The notes under the pieces are model-generated. The model did no database searches. It had not been told where the DNA came from and was given only the letters and a program-made list of their open reading frames with translations. A program made the translations under genes and the position numbers. A stretch of 64,000 nucleotides of DNA, taken from assembly GCA_032164245.1 (NCBI GenBank), contig JAVMKO010000003.1, positions 8,876,651 to 8,940,650 on the forward strand. The letters are read 5' to 3'. Positions 10,612 through 22,026 of this stretch are shown one piece after another; the first letter of the stretch is position 1, and each line of letters starts with the position of its first letter. This DNA is from Sternotherus odoratus (taxonomy: Eukaryota; Chordata; Testudines; Kinosternidae).

Positions 10612-10800
10612 AAAGTTCAGTTAGAGAGCCAAGGTGGCTGAGGTAATATCTCTTATTGGACCAACTTCAGATGGTGAAAGAGAGAAGCTGTCAAGCTGAC
10701 ACTGAACTTTTCTTCAGTCTGGGCTCACCCACCTTGCCTCACTCTCATATCCTGGGACCAACATGGCTACAACAACACCGCTGTCAGAAAATTCACAACA
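10612..10800 (+). mobile_element. SINE-like repeat (gaggtaatatctcttattggacc)
   Basis: The order gctgaggtaatatctcttat, tggaccaacttcagatggtg, cttttcttcagtctgg recurs, diverged, at 18419-18660 and reversed at 18775-18850. It is an interspersed turtle retroposon; the exact family is not known to me. Confidence 0.5.
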
Positions 10801-10846
10801 GTCAAATCTTTAGGTTAAATTCAGAGGCAAGCCTGACTGTCTAAAA

Positions 10847-11159
10847 CAGTGGTTCTCAACCAGGGTTAAATTAGGCAGATATGCTGAGCTCTTCCAGGGG
10901 TACATCAAGTCATCTAGATATTTGCCTAGTTTTACAACAGGCTGCACAAAAAGCACTAGCAAAGTCAGTATCACATAAAATTTCATACAGACCAAATGAG
11001 AGAGTAATAATTTTTCAGCAACAGTGGGCTGTGACACTTTTGTATTTTTATGTCTGATTTTGTATGCAAGTAGTTTAAGTGAGGTGAAACTTGGGGGTGC
11101 GCAAGACAAATCAGACTCCTGAAAGTGGCACCGTAGTCTGGAAAGGTGCAGAACCACTG
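10847..11159. mobile_element. hAT MITE, cagtggttctcaacc ends
   Basis: The ends cagtggttctcaaccagg and cagaaccactg are the classic hAT terminal inverted repeats. An imperfect 8-bp duplication (gtctaaaa and gtcaaaaa, 7 of 8) flanks it. The interior is closely related to 30077-30476. Confidence 0.85.
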
Positions 11160-11481
11160 GTCAAAAATAGTTTAATTTCACCTGCTTTGGGGCTCCTCAG
11201 GATGTGAATGACACCAGCTTGTACGAGTTATCGTATCCCTCTATAAATTGTCCTTGAGCTATACCTGTAGGATCAAACTAATCCTGGCTGTAATTCCACT
11301 GGTTTCCTGTCCGAATGCGGGCTAGGGGTGACTTTGGGCCAATTAGTTTTTCGGGGCCTGCTCCCCCTGAGGTCAGTGCAAGAGTTGCTTTTAGTTTTAA
11401 TGAAAGCAGGAGTGGGATGGACCTTTCCTAATGCATGTTATCTAGGCCCATTCTCTGAGTCTCCTATTCCTTCCTCTATAG

Positions 11482-11583
11482 AAATCGCATCTGTGTTTCC
11501 TGTCTCGGGAAGCCTAGGAGGAGGAAGTGACCTCACAATTACAGGAGACTTCTTTGACCAGCCGGTGCAGGTCACAGTTGCAG
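11482..11583 (+). CDS. PKHD1: PKHD1 exon, IPT/TIG 3 start
   Basis: This 102-nt exon follows the acceptor ttcctctatag and ends before gtaaca. It opens with [20 protein letters not shown] and then TGDFF, the classic IPT/TIG start (turn, G-S-x-G-G, hydrophobic strand, G-x-x-F). IPT domains are immunoglobulin-like beta sandwiches found in plexins and MET-type receptors. The splice phases (in 1, out 1) make it cassette-compatible only with exons of the same phase. Confidence 0.95.
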
Positions 11584-12050
11584 GTAACAATGTAGAAATC
11601 AGTTTGGGATACTACAGTGACGGGAATGAAGACCACAGACCAAATTCTGCCTTCAGTTATACCTGTGCCACCATATTGAATTCCTGGTTGGAGACGCATT
11701 CAGAGGAGTCAGCTCCCATGGGGCCTGCTTCTCTAATAGTATTTGCTCCAGCAACTCCTACTGAAGTTGAGTCAAAGTCAGTGGGACTACACGTACAGAT
11801 GAGTACTATGGTAGTGGACATAAGAACCATGGTACTTGGCATAGGAGAGGCCCTCACTTCTGTGAATTCAAATGAGTAATTGGCTACACATATAAACTCT
11901 ATGTTTGGTGTGATGTTGATGGTGATGCAGTGCAGCTCTGCTAATCTCTTTCAGAATCAAAGGGGGCTCATCCCTTAAAATGTTTAGGCCTGGGTTTATG
12001 TTCTTTAATCTCATTCTGCATCTACCTACTTCTCCTTTTCCCACTGCCAG

Positions 12051-12146
12051 GTGTTCCCTGTGAAATCAAGCACTGTTCTCCCCGGAAGATTAGCTGTACC
12101 ACTGGCCCCATTGATGAGACCAGAAGACTTGCTCCGCCCCAAGCAG
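12051..12146 (+). CDS. PKHD1: PKHD1 exon, IPT/TIG 3 end
   Basis: This 96-nt exon has acceptor ccactgccag and donor gtacag. It encodes GVPCEIKHCSPRKISCTT and the following arginine/proline-rich hinge. Three cysteines sit within 15 residues, typical of the disulfide-containing second half of this IPT domain. The intron before it is only 467 bp and holds no recognisable repeat. Confidence 0.94.
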
Positions 12147-12847
12147 GTACAGTATTTCTAAGAGCAAAGGCCTTGCTTGGCAAACTGCTCTGCTGCCATT
12201 TGAAAATTGGGGTCGAAACTTCATTCTGTGTTTGGTGGTGGGATGGATAAAAACGGGGCTATCCAAAACCTCACATCACATGGGTTTTCACTAGCAGGAT
12301 AGCCTCTCCTGGGTTTGCCGACCAAACTTCCCAGTTCACTTGGGATTTCTGGGTAACATCTGAACCTAGGAACTCTGGACTAACTCAATGATACTCCTCA
12401 GATTTCCCCCTAATATCTATGAGTTTGCCCCTCCTGACAAGTCTCCTTTATTTCCAGTCTATTTTCCAGGGGTCTTTTGTTTTCTGATCCCTTTTGGAGC
12501 TCCCTGAGAATTCTCCCAATTATTTTTCCGTTCGCTTCCGTTGACCATCGCACCTTGGCTGGGGAGTGCTAGAGGCACCATCCTTTGAAGACCTTTGGTA
12601 CTTTGCTTTATTTGCTGGAGGGGACTCTGTAGATCAAGGCTTTGTCTCTCCAGTGTTCCTAGCCTGGAACTAACGTGGATCCCATTAATAGGTCTCCAAA
12701 CACCTCTTGTCTGAGATTATTATCCAGCAACCCGCAGACTGTGGCCTGCAGCTTTTTCATTGTTTTGCTATTAATTCTCTCATGTGCTGTGGACTTTCCA
12801 TTACCCATGCTGACTAGATTCTTGAATTTTTTTTTTTAACTTCCCAG
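12147..12847. other. Intron, nothing recognised
   Basis: Unique-looking intron between two PKHD1 exons; no repeat family or second gene was recognised. Confidence 0.5.
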
Positions 12848-12989
12848 GAAACAGAGGGCTTCTCTTTGAAGTCTGGGATGATGCGGCAGGCACTGATCTC
12901 ACTGAAACAGCCCCTGGGTATAGATGGCAGATTGTTCCTAATGCCAGCTCTCCAGAAAGATTTCTCTCTCAGGCACAGCAGTCATTCAG
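12848..12989 (+). CDS. PKHD1: PKHD1 exon, PA14 domain start
   Basis: This 142-nt exon follows a T-rich tract and acceptor cttcccag; its donor is gtattc. It encodes [30 protein letters not shown] and the following segment, which starts the PA14 domain. PA14 is a beta-barrel module thought to bind carbohydrate in other families. An N-A-S sequon is present. It ends two bases into a Ser codon shared with the next exon. Confidence 0.94.
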
Positions 12990-13947
12990 GTATTCAGAGG
13001 TCTCAAAAGGAGATGGAAACTTGGTATGCATCTTTAGCAGCGGAAGAAGTAGCAATAGCACATTCCAGTCCTTTATGCCAAGCTTTACTGCACAGTTCTG
13101 ATAATTCCAATCAAATCTTTGCTTTTAGGTCCTTTGGGAATTCAACAAATGCAGTGACATGTTTTATCCCATATTTTTCATCGTCACTGAGTTGCCCTGC
13201 TTAGAAAACCCGGGACAGAGTGGTGTAGGTTGAGTTTCTGACTTCCAGGGGCATGATCTCGGGCCACCAGCTGTCTTGTATTTCTGCACTTCTTGGTTTT
13301 GCCCAGGACTAGAGACAGAAGTGATGAAATACTTCAAAGGAGAGTGCTCTTGAGATAGAACCAGCTCAGCCTGAAGCAGAAAGTATTGCCTCTGGTGAGG
13401 AGCTCTGTGTGCCAAAAGGTTGGAATAGGCACGCAGGGCCAGATCCTTATCTGGTGGGAAGCAACATAGCTCCAGGGTAATGGAGCAAACCAATTTACTC
13501 CCTCAGAGGAGCTGGCCCGTAGAAATTTGGGGCGCACATGATCTGACCCTTTTGAGGTTCATCCATTGAGAGCTGGGTTTTGCTTTGCAGAAATACTCAC
13601 AAACATTTGCAGCTTTCTGACATTTTCACGTGCCTCTCCCTTGAGCTGGTGTTAGGTTTCCAACATGAACCTTTCTCCTCCTCAGCAATGCGGATGATTC
13701 TGCTTTTAAAAAACAGTCAATTTTCACTTTTTTTCTTGGAAATATTTGTGCAATGTCATAATTTTTTCCCCTGTGAAAACAAGTCAGATGTTGAGGGCCT
13801 AAAAACTGGTAAAAGCTCTTGAATTTGAGTCAGTTTGCATGTTGTTACACACATTTCCCTCTTCCTCTTAATAAATGGGAGAAAGCAGCTGTTTGTCCGG
13901 GATTTGGTACCGCTTTTATATGACATGAATATTCTTCTGCTGCCTAG

Positions 13948-14062
13948 CTCGCGACTACGTGGATTCTTTGTGGCACCCCAGACAAATAACTACACCTTCT
14001 GGATTCAGGCTGATGGCAGGGCTTCCTTGCACCTAAGCTTGTCAGAAGACCCAGGAAAAAAG
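13948..14062 (+). CDS. PKHD1: PKHD1 exon, PA14 core
   Basis: This 115-nt exon runs from acceptor ctgcctag to donor gtattt. It encodes [20 protein letters not shown], the PA14 hallmark (G-F-F/V-x-P-x-T-x-x-Y-T-F and W-I-x-A-D), then [12 protein letters not shown]. This is the most diagnostic PA14 segment in the window. It ends in phase 0, so the next exon begins with a whole codon. Confidence 0.95.
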
Positions 14063-15415
14063 GTATTTCATTAGGGCAGCAAATATAGGAAGTGCAGGAT
14101 ATGGAAGAGTTGCATTTACAGTTTCCCTTCCTGCAAGTCGGATTCCTTGGGCCTGATTCTCCAGCTGTTGTGTTGATTTTTTTCAATGGTGTTGCCCTAG
14201 TGTAGCGATACTGCACAGATCAGCAACAATGCTGTGAAAATGGACTCTGTAGCCCCAAGTGGTGGGGGAGATGAGCAAAGGGGAGAAGTGGGAACACCCT
14301 GACCAGTGGGCTTGCGAAGTGGCAGGAAATCCCACCCCTTCTTCCTGGTGCCCGTCCCCTTCTGATGTGGAGGATGGGAATGCAATTGGAGATGGGTTAC
14401 TGGAGAGCGCATGTGCTGCTGTAGGGACCGGGCAGGCCAAGAGCTCTAGGAGACAGCGGGATGGGCCTAGGAGGCAGCCTGAGTGGGTGGCTACTTTAAG
14501 TGTTCATGACACACGAGAATCGGCCAGAGCCCAAAGGGATGGGAGATGCTGGAGGGCACTGGGGTAGTTTGTTTGCCGATAAAGGGGACTGTTGCTGATG
14601 TGTTTGTCACTGATAGCAGTGCTGGATTGACTCCTGGGTGAATTCCTTCCTCCCCAAGGTGAGGGGTAGGAGTTTGGAGCTAACTCCCTGCAAGGGGTGC
14701 CTCCATCACATACCCCAGCAGAGAGGAACAGGGATTGTCCAGCTTGCCAAATGCCCTCTGCTTGCTGTAGATTTTCTCTGCCTTTGGCAGAAAATGGGAT
14801 GCACGTTGAAAGGTGTTGTCAGGCGGGTGGGCGGTGCATGCTACTGTGTTCTAACTTCAGCTGCAACGTGGGCCCCTTGTCCCAGGCCAGAGAATGGTGG
14901 TTCAGTGACTCCTTAGACTGTGTCTGATAGAAGGTGGGCGGATTGTTCGGTTGGCATGTGACCACATCACTAAAAACGCAGTCACAGTTGGCACCTTTGT
15001 TGGCATCAATCCGAGGACTGAATGGGCCTTGGAGACTCAATTATCCTTTCCTCCCCAGAAGCGAGCCTACTAGCTCAAGACTGAGGCCCATGGTTGGTTA
15101 CTGTCAAGGGAACATCAGACTCCAGTCTCCAAGGGCTCTTTGTCTGGTCTCCAGTTACCTTTTCCTTGGAGGGGAAAAGTCTCCCTCTGCCACCCCTGAA
15201 GACCTCACCCATTCTTTTATGGTAGGAATCAGGCAACCAGGATGGAGGCTCTTATGCAAATGAGATGAGCATGCTCAGTGAGAGCTAGCTGTTTCCAGAA
15301 CTCTAAGCATATTCAGACAGAGCTTGGTGCATGTGCAGTTAATGACAGTCATGTGCCTTCTTTACTGACAAACCTGCCATCCGGAGGGAGCTATTAACCA
15401 TTACATTACTTAGAG
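14063..15415. other. Intron, mostly unassigned
   Basis: Apart from a diverged copy of the palindromic amniote repeat at about 14149-14260, no exon or mobile element was recognised. ORFs on both strands here lack family resemblance. Confidence 0.45.
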
Positions 15416-15560
15416 GAGGGGAAAGTGATCAGGAACAGTCAGCATGGATTCACCAAGGGCAAGTCATGCCTGACTAACCTAATTGCCTTCTACGATGAGA
15501 TAACTGGCTCTGTGGACCAGGAGGAAGCAGTGGACGTGATATATCTTGACTTTTTATCCT
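15416..15560 (+). mobile_element. CR1 ORF2 fragment
   Basis: The phrase aacagtcagcatggattcac, caagggcaagtcatgcctga, aatgcct-like text and gatatatcttgactt is the reverse-transcriptase-distal part of CR1 ORF2 in sense orientation. It is short and isolated. Confidence 0.75.
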
Positions 15561-16730
15561 GATCATTCAGTGCGTGGCCCCATGCCATAGTTACTGCACT
15601 CCATCCAAACCCCGCACTGCCTACAGAATTATTAATTTCCTTAGGGGCTTTTCTGTGATGCTGTCATAGTATTTTAGTTCTTCATTCACATTAATGCATT
15701 TATTTCTGTAACACCCTTGTGAGGCGAGGGTAGTATTAGCCCTGTTTCATACCCGGGGAACCGAGGGTCAGAGAAGAAAACCAAAAGTGTCTAATTTGGG
15801 GGCTCAGTTTAAAAAGGCTGGTGCCTCATTTTTATTTTTTAAAGTGGGCTCAGCATTTTATAGTACTTCATGTGTTGACAGCACAGCTGCTCTTAACCTC
15901 AGTATCAGCTGTGACTGCTCAGCACTTCTGCAGATCAGACACCCCCGTATCTCAAATTGGGCACCCAGAAAAGGCAGATCCCACTTGTTCCAGGGATAGA
16001 CCCTAGTTCTCCAGCATTCAACTTAACTCCCAGACCATCCTTCTCTTCCTCCAGTTCCCTGCCTCATTCGCTTTCCAACTTCTGCAACAAGTGAGGCAAG
16101 GGTCCTATGGACAGCAGCCATCTTCACTATGCAGCCTCGATTCATCCCAGAGCACAGTCCATCCTGTGCACTGAATGAGACGGGTCTTACAGAAAAATTA
16201 GAATATAATTGTGTAATTAAATTGCCGAACCAGTTTAACTGAAACTTTAAAAAAAATCCACCTTGAGACAGACACCCAGCATCAAAAAATTCAGCTTGAG
16301 TCGTTTAAGTGAAAATTGGGATTTAAAATGGCTGCCTTACCTACAGATACTTGCATAGGCTATAATACCTCAGGTGGGGAAAGGGAATTGGCTCAGTGGT
16401 TTTGTTCTCTCTTGTGATTTTAAGGTGTGGTGCTCTTTTTTGGGTCTTTTTCCTGTTGTCACCTTGAAAGGGTTCCTTCTCACAAACAGCTTCTCTGAGG
16501 TGGCCTCCATGGTTACCTCAGATTCCATTGAATTGAGGGGAAAGACTCCATTTCAAAACCAATGAATGAAAGACACTTGATTTAGATGATTCCTCATGAG
16601 CCATGTCATTTCTCGACAGGAATGTAAGGAGAAGATTCAGCAGGGCCTCTATCAAATAAAATCTAGCACTATTAACCTTCAAAGTAGCTTCCAAGTGGAA
16701 GCTGTTCCTCACAATACCCATCTGAGACAG
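15561..16730. other. Intron, nothing recognised
   Basis: No exon or clear repeat. Short AT-rich segments and homopolymers only. Confidence 0.45.
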
Positions 16731-16734
16731 GTAG

Positions 16735-16885
16735 ACCACACAACTTCCATTTTACAGATGATCAACCTACGTGACTTATCCAAAGATGGTTGTTATTGTG
16801 AGTTGTTATTAGGGCTGAGATATGAGAAGTCTCTGCCTCCTGGTACTCAACTCAGAACCCTTGACCACAGCACTCTGTGCTAGAC
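16735..16885 (-). mobile_element. Possible L2/MIR3-like fragment
   Basis: The pattern ttccattttacagatgatca to actcagaacccttgaccaca resembles the antisense tail of L2/MIR3 (tgagacaca..., gaacccaggtc). It is highly diverged. Confidence 0.4.
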
Positions 16886-17062
16886 AGGATTTTCCCGTAC
16901 AAAAAGGAAGGAATGCTGCAGACATCTGCTCATAGCTGTGAATGTGGTCTGCTTTCTCTTTTGTCATTTAAAGACACAATCTCTCCAGCTAAAGAGGTCA
17001 GGTTCGTATGTTATTTTGGAGTCAGACACTGCTGTGTAATTATCCTGGTGCTTTGAATGCAG

Positions 17063-17338
17063 GTGAAAGTTGCCTCTATTCCTGCTGGTGCTTCTGAATG
17101 GTTCGAGCACTGGGAGAAGAACTGGAGCGAGAGTTGGCTGCCAAAATCCCAGAAATTTGAGCTGATGGGTGGCTCAAAGTATTACCTGGAAGCACTGCAT
17201 CATGGGAAGGCACCCAGCAGTGGGATGCGAGTTGGAGTTCAGCTACACAACACCTGGCTAAACCCTGAAGTGGTGAATACCTATCACAGAGAGAGGCACG
17301 AAATCCGGGCCAGTGCCCACTGGCTTCCAGAGATACAG
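17063..17338 (+). CDS. PKHD1: PKHD1 exon, PA14 C-terminal part
   Basis: This 276-nt, 92-codon exon is phase 0 at both ends. It begins [20 protein letters not shown] and contains [20 protein letters not shown], the PA14 motif for compact aromatic strands (YYLEAxHHG), then [15 protein letters not shown]. The domain closes here. Because both borders are phase 0, skipping it would keep the frame but remove half of PA14. Confidence 0.95.
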
Positions 17339-17424
17339 GTCAGTGCCATGTCAGTGATCCTGTGACTTGAATGCTTCCTGGTGCTGTTTATCCACATATC
17401 TTGCAGAAAACACTTATTGTATAG

Positions 17425-17520
17425 GCCTTGTCTTCACTAGTAAAAAAAAAAAGTGTCCTTACCTCATGATAGTTAATGTGAGTTAACTGTCATGGGGTAA
17501 ACTCCTAGCGAAGACAAGGC
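17425..17520. mobile_element. 96-bp fold-back MITE
   Basis: Ends gccttgtcttcactag and ctagcgaagacaaggc are inverted, and the interior is also self-complementary (ctcatgatagttaa and ttaactgtcatgggg), so almost the whole element folds into one hairpin. It lies 87 bp downstream of an exon donor. Confidence 0.8.
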
Positions 17521-17589
17521 AGTTTGTAGTTTTAACATGAGCTAGCAGATTAGTCTTACCTTGGCCTGCTCAGGAGATACAGGAAATCT

Positions 17590-17725
17590 TATTCTAGTGG
17601 CTAGAGCACAAGACTGGGCACTGGGAACCTGAGATGATGGTCCTAGGTCTGCCACTGGTTTGCATGTGACACTCGGCATGTCACTTAACCTCTCTGCCCC
17701 AATAATCTGAGAACCAAGGCTTTCG
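17590..17725 (+). mobile_element. MIR-like SINE
   Basis: The order ctagtggctagagcacaaga, aggtctgccactggtttg, cggcatgtcacttaacctct follows the MIR consensus in sense orientation. Confidence 0.65.
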
Positions 17726-17904
17726 GTGTGAATTGCAACAGCTCATGTAGAGCGATGGGTGGTTAAGGTGACACTTGTTGTCTTGCAGAGACCAGAAGGG
17801 CAGAATACTATTGATGTAAAGATCCTCTTAATGAACAGATCATCTGACACTTTGGGGGTTGTTTGTAGCTCACACTGTTTGTTCCTGCTTTTGCTACCTG
17901 TCAG

Positions 17905-17994
17905 ATGCTGACTTTATCCGGCACAGGATGGTTCAGCATTTCCTGGGACAATGTATCCAGCAACACGATGTCAACAAATGCTACAGCTGATCAG
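17905..17994 (+). CDS. PKHD1: PKHD1 exon after PA14
   Basis: This 90-nt, 30-codon exon is symmetric in phase 0, with acceptor ctacctgtcag and donor gtctgt. It encodes LSGTGWFSISWDNVSSNTMS and ends NATADQ. Two N-x-S/T sequons mark it as ectodomain. It belongs to the linker between PA14 and the later IPT array, for which I know no named fold. Confidence 0.92.
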
Positions 17995-18013
17995 GTCTGT
18001 ATAATTAAACCCA

Positions 18014-18107
18014 GAAGGCCAGAATCCCACCTAGTGTAAAACCTCGTAGCTCCAATGAAATCAGTGGAGGTGTGATGATTTATACAAGCTGAACATCTGG
18101 CCTGGAG
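18014..18107. repeat. Palindromic amniote repeat, copy
   Basis: Contains agctccaatgaaatcagtgg and gaacatctggcctgg, the hallmark of this repeat family; compare 24945-25033. Confidence 0.55.
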
Positions 18108-18472
18108 ATTGAGACCTTTTGCTGTAATCCCAGTGATGTTTACAGTTATTAGGAGTGCTTTTCGAAAGGATATTGGTGGGCCAACCCCTAGTTAGAGTCT
18201 CTGAAATCCAGCAACGTCTGATCTGGTCCCCCGTACATTCAAAGTGAACCACAGGCAGTGCTCAGATACATGTTAATCAGCAGAGGGACTTGGAAGCCTG
18301 AGAATAGGTTCTTTGCCACCCAGGAACATACACCAAAAAGGACCTCACGTCACTAGGACAAGGGTTTGGAACTGGGTTCTTCAAAGCATTGATTTCTACA
18401 GTGCTCATAGATTGGAGACGAGGTAGGTGAGGTAATAGTTCTTATTGCGCCAGCTTCTGTTGGTGGAAGGTA

Positions 18473-18592
18473 GGGTGACCAAACAGCAAGTGTAAAAAAT
18501 CAGAACAGGGGGAGAGGAGTAATAGGAGCCCATATAAGAAAAAGACCCCAAAATTGGGACTGTCCCTATAAAATTGGAACATCTGGTCACCC
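18473..18592. mobile_element. TA-flanked MITE, gggtgacc ends
   Basis: 120-bp element with ends gggtgaccaaac and atctggtcaccc, flanked by TA. It is inserted into an older retroposon (gaggtaatagttcttattg to aggtctggagaaggta). A relative is at 52247-52367. Confidence 0.85.
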
Positions 18593-18876
18593 TAGTGGAA
18601 GGGTCAAGTGTTTTCAGCTTCACATTGGTCTTCCTCAGGTCTGGAGAAGGTAAGCAGAATGTCTGAGCTAACTATAAGGTGGGGGACTATTTGTTAAGCA
18701 TAAAGGGTTGACGCATGCTGTTGGAGAGCACTTAAAAATCTAACCCTAACACTTAATAAGCCCGGGAGGCTTGAAAGCTTTTCCTTTCCACTAACAGACG
18801 TTGGTCCAGTAAAAGATATTTCCTCGTCCACCTTGTCTCTCTGCACAGCTCCAACAACACTGCAAAAAAAATGTCC

Positions 18877-20135
18877 CTAGATTCTAAGGCCAGAAGGGAC
18901 CCCTGTGATCTAATCTGAGTTCCTGCATAACTCAGGCCAGGGAGCTTCCTGGAATCATTCCTGTTGCTCGAATAGAGTCTAGCCCTCACTGTAACTAGTA
19001 TTCTCTTAAAAAAGAAAAAAGTGATGGGTGAACCTCAGTGTTTGGAAGTTTGATTTTTACATAATAATGTATTAGATGTAGGACCATTAGACGTAGTCTG
19101 ACTTGTGTAACACAGGCTAGAGACTTTCATCCAGTTACTCCTGTATTGAGCCCAATAGCTTGTGTTTGACTGAAGTGTGTCTTCCATATAGGCATCTGGT
19201 TCTGATTTGAAGTAGGGCTGTCAATTAATGGCGGTTAACGCCTGTGATTAAAGGAAACCAAATATAACGTGTTAATTTTTTTAATGTGTTAATTGCATAC
19301 CTCTGGACAGGGGTGTGGGGGGAGGGGAAGCTCAGTGAGGCAGGGGGCTGAAGCTCCCAGCCAGGCTGTAGCCCTGAAGGGGTGAAACTCTGAGCCTATA
19401 TTTGAGAATATAGAAAGCATCCAAAAATATTGAAGTGAGGCCATGTTTACACTACAGGCTGAATCGGCAGGTAGAGATTGATCTATTGGGGATTGATTTA
19501 TTGCGTCTCGTCAAGACGTGATAAATCAGTCCCCAAAGTCCACTCCAGAACTCCAGCTTTCCAAAAGGCGTAAGGCAGAGTCGTCAGGGGAGCCCGCTGT
19601 CGACTGCTGCCACCATGAGGTCGGCAGATAAGTCAACCTAAGATGTGAAGTTGCGTATCTTAGGTCGACCCTCCCCGTTAGTGTAAACCAGGCCCTAGTT
19701 GTACTTTATTATTGTTTAAAGAACAATTAAAACTTCAATTATTTTTTTTAATATTGTGATTGTGATTAATTTTTTTACATCACTTGACATCCCTAACTTG
19801 AAGACATCAAGAGATGGAGAATCCATTATTTCTCTTGGCAGTGTGTCTTGGTTGTTTGTTCTAGTTGTTAACCATCCTCACTGATTTTTTTTTTTTAATT
19901 TGCATTTATTTTAACTTGAATTTGTTTGGCTTTAACTTCCAGCCACTGGTTCTTATTATGATATACCTCATATATGTATGTTTGCCTGACTGAGTGGAAA
20001 ATCTCATGAGGATCGGCTTTTCTATGAGATTTCTTGTACTACTTGCTTCTGGCCAGCCAAGGAACCCTTTGAGAATAGCCTTCTTCATAGTATTCATCAC
20101 TTCTCTTTCTGATCCCAGCTGGAATGTAAAAGTGT
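18877..20135 (-). mobile_element. CR1 fragments, minus strand, interrupted by MITE
   Basis: Blocks such as ctaaggccagaagggacccc and ttcctgcataactcaggcc (18880-18960), then acttcatccagttactcctg-like and ttaacttccagccactggtt (19076-19212 and 19796-20130), are reverse-complement CR1 3' sequence. A TA-flanked element at 19215-19793 splits the second copy. Confidence 0.65.
19215..19793. mobile_element. TA-flanked MITE (gggctgtcaatt) carrying another MITE
   Basis: Ends gggctgtcaattaatg and cacttgacatccc are inverted with TA at both borders. Inside, 19438-19696 is a gtttacac-type MITE with tcgat motifs, so this site records at least three insertion layers counting the CR1 host. Confidence 0.7.
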
Positions 20136-20572
20136 AGTAATGCATTGAAAATACAGCATTATGGGAATTTTAAAGTTTTGAGAAGTCTTTCTTCAAACAG
20201 CCAGCTAAGTTATATTTAGGGTTTGGTTTCAATTTTGGTCAAAAGTGGATAGTTCTTAAATATCTAAGCTGGTTCTTCTATGCCTATTGATGTTGAATCT
20301 GGTTTTGGTGCACAGAACCTGTGGAGACTTTAATCATGCCCTCCATCTCCAAGGCTGGCTGGAACAATGGGAAGTGTTGAGTTTTTGTCCATATAAGCCC
20401 ATGTTCTAAAAGGGAAGATGGACCTGTGACCTCTGCCTCCTGGCTACTCATTATATCAATCCTGGCTAGTTTACTAAACATAGTGACCACTTTACGAGCA
20501 TCTCAGCCTTCTCGTCTGCACAATTAAACAAAAATGATCATATTGCGAATATTTTTAAAAACTTTTTTGTAG

Positions 20573-20663
20573 GTCCAAACAATGATAGAGGAACTTCTTT
20601 CAGTAAAATGTGAAACTGAGCCATTGTCTGCTAAATTCCTTCTCCGGAATGGATTTGAGGAAG
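20573..20663 (+). CDS. PKHD1: PKHD1 linker exon
   Basis: This 91-nt exon has acceptor cttttttgtag and donor gtaagg. It reads VQTMIEELLSVKCETEPLSA followed by KFLLRNGFEE. It starts in phase 0 and ends phase 1. The helix-like EELL segment and lone Cys fit the linker in mammalian PKHD1. It follows the CR1-rich 18-20 kb stretch of the intron. Confidence 0.92.
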
Positions 20664-20989
20664 GTAAGGCATTTTAAAAAATTAGGTGAAATTTATTATA
20701 ATAGCAAGTGTCTCCTTATGTACTAAACAAGACCTTTGCATGGTGCAGGGGGTATCCTACTATTAATGGTATTACTAATATGTTAGTTACTGATTCCTCC
20801 GCTCACCACCAATCTCTTTTATTACACAAACATAAGCAGGCTGCAATATCAAACTAAGGTGTATATTCACAATATCAGGGGTATAGGGATAGTTTACTAG
20901 AGGGACATAAAGTGCCGTATTATGGAGGTTCTATGGCCATGGGAAGCTTTATTGTACCATATTTTCAAAGATAGGGCTGTGCGCATGCA

Positions 20990-21398
20990 TGTGTCTAATG
21001 TAGTTGGGTTATTAGATGGGGAGGGGTCCGAGTTACTACAGAGAATTCTTTCCCAGGTGTCTGCCTACTGGTTCTTGCCCACATGCGAAGGGTGTAACTC
21101 ATCGCCATATTTGGAATTGGGAAGGAATTTCCCCTTGGGTCAGATTGGCAGAGACCCTTGGGATTGTTTTGCCTTCCTCTGCAGCATGGGGCCTGGGTCA
21201 CTTGCAGGTTTAAACAAGCGTACATGGTGAATTCTCTGTAACTTGGAGTTTTTAAACCATGGTTTGATTACTTTAGTAACTCCACCAGAGGTGAGGGATC
21301 TATTTCAAGACTGGGTGGATGAGATTGTGTGGCCTGCAATGTGCAGGAGGTCCGACTAGATGATCCCGATGGTCCCTTCTGGTCTTAAAGTCTGCGGG
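20990..21398 (+). mobile_element. CR1 LINE 3' end
   Basis: Contains aattggg aaggaatttccccttggg, cagattggcagagacccttg and ends ggtcccttctggtcttaaag, the sense CR1 3' end found in turtles and birds. Confidence 0.85.
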
Positions 21399-21812
21399 CC
21401 TACGAGATACCTATTGTATTAATTTAGAATAACCGGGCCCAAAGGGTCAAAGGTGTTAAGATGACCCAGTCACTGTCCGATGTGACATAGTTTTAAAGAA
21501 GGTTTGGTATTCAGAGAAATCAGCCTGCTTAGTACCATGGCAAACACACCATTAGTTGTTTTAACCCTTTATTATAGGTACAGAAAAGAAAAATCATTTG
21601 AAATGTGAAGTATTAAATACGGCTTTCATTTTAACCCCATCCCTTCTTCCTTTTCCCTTTCGCTGGATAGGCTTTAAAAGGAAAATGCCCTGTTTGAGTC
21701 CTGTAGGTGGTATTGCAGATGGTGATAACTGTCCTTTTGGGGAAAAGAGAAGAAATTACTTGAGATGGGATGGAGCTGTTGTTGTTCTAGTCCGATCACA
21801 TTTCCTGGAAGA

Positions 21813-21985
21813 CAACACACACAGACACAGACACAGACACAGACACAGACACAGACACAGACACAGACACAGACACAGACACAGACACAGACACAGACAC
21901 AGACACAGACACACACACACACACAGACACACACACAGACACAGACACACACACACACACAGACACACACACAGACACACACACA

Positions 21986-22024
<39 letters not shown>
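21813..22024 (+). repeat. (CAGACA)n / (CA)n tract
   Basis: About 15 uninterrupted acagac hexamers pass into mixed blocks and then pure AC dinucleotides over 212 bp. Long ORFs on both strands (His-Arg, Thr-Gln and Cys-Val repeats) come from this tract and are not genes. Confidence 0.97.

Positions 22025-22026
<2 letters not shown>

Noticed and set aside
13164..13493. 109-codon minus-strand ORF in an intron
   Set aside because: No motif, no splice support and low-complexity surroundings.
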